From assembly GCF_038630985.1 (NCBI RefSeq), contig NZ_CP152049.1, forward strand, positions 2,933,501-2,997,500: DNA of 64,000 nucleotides. Direction: 5' to 3'. Below the pieces are notes generated by a model. That model searched no databases. It worked only from the letters and a program-made list of their open reading frames with translations, and was not told where the DNA came from. The stretch is from Paenibacillus sp. FSL H8-0548 (GTDB taxonomy: Bacteria > Bacillota > Bacilli > Paenibacillales > Paenibacillaceae). Position numbers and translations under genes: made by a program. Position 1 is the first letter of the stretch. Each line of letters begins with the position of its first letter. Of this stretch, positions 61,336 through 64,000 are shown piece after piece.

Positions 61336-62415
61336 ATGTCCACTGAAAATAAAATTAGAATAGGCATTATTGGAGCGGGTAATATCGGGAATGTGCACGC
61401 AAATGAGTTTTCAAAGCTAGGCGATGATTGTGTGATTACAGCGATAACCGATTTGAATTTATCGCGTGCGGAGGAGAAAGCGAAGCAATACGGAATTGAG
61501 CATGTTATAGCTACAAATGAAGAGCTGATCCAGCGTCCGGATATAGATGCCGTCATTATTGGTGTGCCGAATCAATTTCATGCGCCGCTTGCGCTGCAAG
61601 CGCTCGCTGCTGGCAAGCATGTGCTTCTAGAGAAGCCAATGGGCATTAATAGCGAAGCTGCTCGTCAAATTTTGAATGCTAGCCAAGCATCTGATCGTGT
61701 AGTAATGGTTGCGCACCAAATGCGCTGGGAATCGGTTGCGATGCAAATTAAAGAGCAAATCGATCGCGGTGAGCTCGGCAACATTTATTCGGCGAAGGCA
61801 GGGTGGTTCCGCCGCAAAGGGATTCCAGGCTGGGGTACCTGGTTTACACAAATGGGTCAATCTGGCGGTGGACCGCTTATCGATATTGGTGTTCATATGC
61901 TTGATCTTGCGTTATATTTGATGGGTAATCCAAAACCAGTGTCCGTATTCGGTGCTACTTACGCGGAGTTCGGTCCGAAGCGTAAAGGAATTGGCACATG
62001 GGGCACGCCTGATTGGGACGGAACCTACGATGTAGAGGATTTCGGAACAGCGTTGATTAAAATGGAAGATGGAAGCACACTTTCATTAGAAGTAAGCTGG
62101 GCCGTTCATATGGATACTGATAATTCGGAATTTATCCAATTGATGGGCTCAGAGGGTGGCGCCAGCTACCGCGGAGGGAAAGGCAAGCTGCTGACGGAGA
62201 AGTTCAACCGTCCAATTGAAACGGAATTGCATAGGGCTGAGCAGGATGAGGGAGAACGTGCGCGGCTGAGCCGGCATTTCTTGGAATGTATTCGCGAAGG
62301 AAAACAGCCGATTACGACAGCGCTTACGGGTTTTACGAACAATCTTGTGCTGGATGCCATTTACGAATCCTCGCGCACAGGCAATGAAGTGAAGCTGAAT
62401 TGGAATTTAAATTAG
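61336..62415 (+). CDS. Gfo/Idh/MocA-family sugar dehydrogenase
   Basis: A 359-residue NAD(P)-dependent oxidoreductase. The start at 61336 follows GGAGG; an earlier in-frame ATG at 61291 precedes the site. The Rossmann motif is IGIIGAGNIGNVHANEF, the catalytic Lys appears in VLLEKPMGIN, and the substrate side shows GGGPLIDIGVHMLDLALYLMG. It should oxidise or reduce a sugar or cyclitol. It is followed 33 bp later by a TIM-barrel isomerase, so together they look like a small catabolic operon. Confidence 0.94.
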   Translation: MSTENKIRIGIIGAGNIGNVHANEFSKLGDDCVITAITDLNLSRAEEKAKQYGIEHVIATNEELIQRPDIDAVIIGVPNQFHAPLALQALAAGKHVLLEKPMGINSEAARQILNASQASDRVVMVAHQMRWESVAMQIKEQIDRGELGNIYSAKAGWFRRKGIPGWGTWFTQMGQSGGGPLIDIGVHMLDLALYLMGNPKPVSVFGATYAEFGPKRKGIGTWGTPDWDGTYDVEDFGTALIKMEDGSTLSLEVSWAVHMDTDNSEFIQLMGSEGGASYRGGKGKLLTEKFNRPIETELHRAEQDEGERARLSRHFLECIREGKQPITTALTGFTNNLVLDAIYESSRTGNEVKLNWNLN

Positions 62416-62448
62416 TAGGTAGTGAAGTAGAAAAAGGAGGCAACCGAA

Positions 62449-63285
62449 ATGCTAAGAGGATTAACTGGAGCTGGCCTAGGCCGTATTGAAAATGATGAAA
62501 AACTCATTGAGCTGGCCGGAGCACATGGTTTTCAGGCAGTAGATATTGATGCTGCATCATTGGTTAACCGCCATGGCATTGATAAAGCGAGAGAGCTGCT
62601 GGCAAGCAATAACGTTGTAATTGGAACCATTGGGCTTTCAGTGGAATGGAGAACGACGGAAGAGGCATTCCTTGAAGGACTGAAAAACCTAGCATCGTCC
62701 GCAGCGGCGGCAGCAGCGCTTGGCTGTACAAGCTGCTGCACTTATATATTGCCTTCTACTGATTTGAAAGCTGCCCGTTTTATGGCGCAGGCTACACGCC
62801 GATTGCGTCTATGTGCACAAATTCTCGGCGCCTACGGTATACGCTTGGGGCTTGAGTTTGTAGGTCCGCACCATCTGCGCACTCGCTGGGCCAATCCCTT
62901 TATTTGGACGCTTGAGGAGACGCTGGAGTGGATCGACGCTATTGGCGAGAGCAACGTTGGCTTGCTGTTTGATGCTTATCACTGGTATACGAATGGCCTG
63001 ACTGTGGCGGATATTGACGCGCTTCGCGTTGATCAAATCGTACATGTACATATTAATGACGCACCGAATGTGCCGGTAGAGGAAGCGCTCGATAATGGCC
63101 GGGTATATCCAGGCGAGGGCGTGATTGATTTGGTGGGCTTCCTTCAAGCGCTCGATCGTATCGGCTATAAGGGAGCAATATCGCAAGAAATATTAACAGC
63201 AGAGGCTCCATCGGAATCACCTGAAGAGCTCGTTTTACGCTCCAAGGCTGGCTTTGATAAAGTGTTTGGCGCAGCAGGCCTATAA
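62449..63285 (+). CDS. Sugar phosphate isomerase/epimerase (TIM barrel)
   Basis: A 278-residue xylose-isomerase-like barrel protein. AAAGGAGG precedes the ATG. The metal-binding acidic and His residues appear in GLEFVGPHH, VGLLFDAYHWYTNG, VHVHINDAPN and the last Glu in AISQEIL, the pattern of IolE/IolH/DTE-type epimerases. It probably interconverts the product of the upstream dehydrogenase. A terminator follows. Confidence 0.92.
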   Translation: MLRGLTGAGLGRIENDEKLIELAGAHGFQAVDIDAASLVNRHGIDKARELLASNNVVIGTIGLSVEWRTTEEAFLEGLKNLASSAAAAAALGCTSCCTYILPSTDLKAARFMAQATRRLRLCAQILGAYGIRLGLEFVGPHHLRTRWANPFIWTLEETLEWIDAIGESNVGLLFDAYHWYTNGLTVADIDALRVDQIVHVHINDAPNVPVEEALDNGRVYPGEGVIDLVGFLQALDRIGYKGAISQEILTAEAPSESPEELVLRSKAGFDKVFGAAGL

Positions 63286-63315
63286 AGAGCTGCTGTGGCT
63301 CTAAATGATTACAGA

Positions 63316-63360
63316 AAGGAGGCTGCACATCCCGCATGGGTATGCGCAGCCTTCTTTTTG
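63316..63360 (+). terminator. Terminator of the dehydrogenase-isomerase operon
   Basis: AAGGAGGCTGC pairs with GCGCAGCCTT across a partly paired loop, followed by a T-rich tail. Confidence 0.8.
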
Positions 63361-63369
63361 TTTTGTATA

Positions 63370-63662
63370 GGAAACTATGGATTCTCCGAATTTGTTGATA
63401 ACGTTGCTGCGCGAGCAGCCGGAGAGCGGATAACGAAAGCTAACGGAAACTAGAGACGCTAAAGTCCCATTTTTGGTTAGCGTCATATTTTAACGGAAGT
63501 GGGAGACTCTATTCCGCAGAAATGAAGCGATATCGTGTATCTTTTGTACAAATAAAGGCCCGTGTTTCCGTTACAATCTTGAAACGACATATATAGGCGA
63601 TTTAGCGTCTCTGGTTTCCGTTAGAAGTTCGAGCTGACGCGTCTGCGGTTCCCAATCACCCT
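63370..63662. repeat. Dispersed intergenic element, copy 2
   Basis: It matches 2566-2825 in the same orientation. The inverted ends CTAACGGAAA-xxxx-AGACGCTAA (63440-63462) and TTAGCGTCT-xxxx-TTTCCGTTAG (63602-63624) are conserved. It differs by about 32 extra bases after TTGATAAC that include GCTGCGCGAGCAGC and repeat GATAAC. It fills most of the 505-bp gap 63286-63790; the remainder is the upstream region of the GH95 gene. Confidence 0.75.
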
Positions 63663-63790
63663 AGACCGCTAATTTTGATATGAGTTTATATGAAATCTGA
63701 TGGGTACTGTACTTGGTGTGTTCTCCGTTATGATGGATACTATATGTAGATATAAAATCAAAATGTTCGAACTAATAGGAGAACGTAAAT

Positions 63791-64000
63791 ATGACAATTG
63801 GGGAAAATCAGAATCATTCGTGGAATCTTTGGTACAAACAGCCTGCCTCTAGATGGGAAGAGGCGCTGCCGATTGGCAATGGAAGAATAGGCGGCATGGT
63901 ATTTGGCGGCGTAAATATAGAACGGATTCAATTAAATGAAGATACGCTTTGGTCGGGCTTTCCGCGCGATACGAATAATTACGAGGCTTTGAGGTATTTA
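63791..64000 (+). CDS. GH95 alpha-L-fucosidase, N-terminal part only
   Basis: The first 70 codons of a gene cut by the window end. TAGGAGAACGT lies upstream of the ATG. The encoded [20 protein letters not shown] and [20 protein letters not shown] segments are the hallmark N-terminal motif of GH95 glycosidases, which remove alpha-1,2-linked fucose (or galactose) residues. No signal peptide is present, suggesting an intracellular enzyme. It fits the sugar-catabolic context of the preceding operon. Confidence 0.9.
   Translation, partial: MTIGENQNHSWNLWYKQPASRWEEALPIGNGRIGGMVFGGVNIERIQLNEDTLWSGFPRDTNNYEALRYL

Overview
The window reads as chromosomal DNA of an endospore-forming Firmicute, most likely Paenibacillus or a close relative. 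The evidence is an alpha/beta-type small acid-soluble spore protein with a sigma-G-like promoter, a CotD-like coat protein with a sigma-K-like -10, YesM/YesN-type two-component sugar regulation, many TTG/GTG starts behind strong AGGAGG ribosome sites, and many families of intergenic palindromic repeats. No rRNA, tRNA, CRISPR array or recognisable riboswitch was seen.

Layout. 1-6.4 kb: small metabolic and stress genes (two small ORFs, HxlR regulator, pirin, VOC protein, old-yellow-enzyme-type oxidoreductase, FAD amine oxidase, GrpB). 6.5-10 kb: an accessory patch with an AT-rich secreted protein, an IS630-type element (transposase in two frames), several MITE-like palindromes with the same ends, and an LLM flavin monooxygenase bracketed by MITE copies. 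10-13.4 kb: LysR regulator plus metE. 13.6-22.5 kb: small single-gene units (membrane protein, SASP, MORN protein, a second copy of the small protein at 237, cyclase, UPF0173 hydrolase, degenerate signal-peptidase lipoprotein, GNAT, MFS, lipoprotein). 22.5-24.1 kb: an intact IS4-family element with a 9-bp target duplication. 24.2-25.1 kb: an intergenic repeat, a CotD-like coat gene and an array of four palindromes. 25.2-37.6 kb: a carbohydrate island with GH51 arabinofuranosidase and a divergent ArsR-type regulator, a YesN/YesM two-component system, a binding-protein-dependent sugar ABC importer and a GH2 beta-galactosidase. Together these suggest uptake and breakdown of arabinose/galactose-containing plant oligosaccharides.

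37.6-48.5 kb: a MocR regulator with a 44-residue membrane peptide, then a nickel locus: Dabb protein and NikR, an OmpR-type two-component system on the opposite strand, and a nikABCDE-like ABC importer. Two GTGTTAC half-sites, with 14 bp between them, precede nikA. 48.5-55.6 kb: MmyB-like regulator, orphan FabF, then an iron-siderophore locus with two Fur boxes (AraC regulator fused to a siderophore-binding domain, two FecCD permeases, binding lipoprotein, no ATPase). 55.8-64 kb: AI-2E-type permease, HemD-like protein, GntR/MFS divergent pair, a 28-residue membrane peptide, then an AraC-controlled sugar locus (Gfo/Idh/MocA dehydrogenase, TIM-barrel isomerase) and the start of a GH95 alpha-fucosidase.

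The parts that ordinary annotation does not explain are the repeats: a roughly 260-bp element with inverted ends (2.6 and 63.4 kb), a 97-bp two-hairpin element (17.5 and 24.2 kb), IS630-linked MITEs, a roughly 185-bp element with interleaved inverted repeats (19 kb), the palindrome array at 24.8-25.0 kb, and a perfect 14-bp hairpin with a GAAA loop at 15.5 kb. All functional calls come from reading the sequence; no database search was run.
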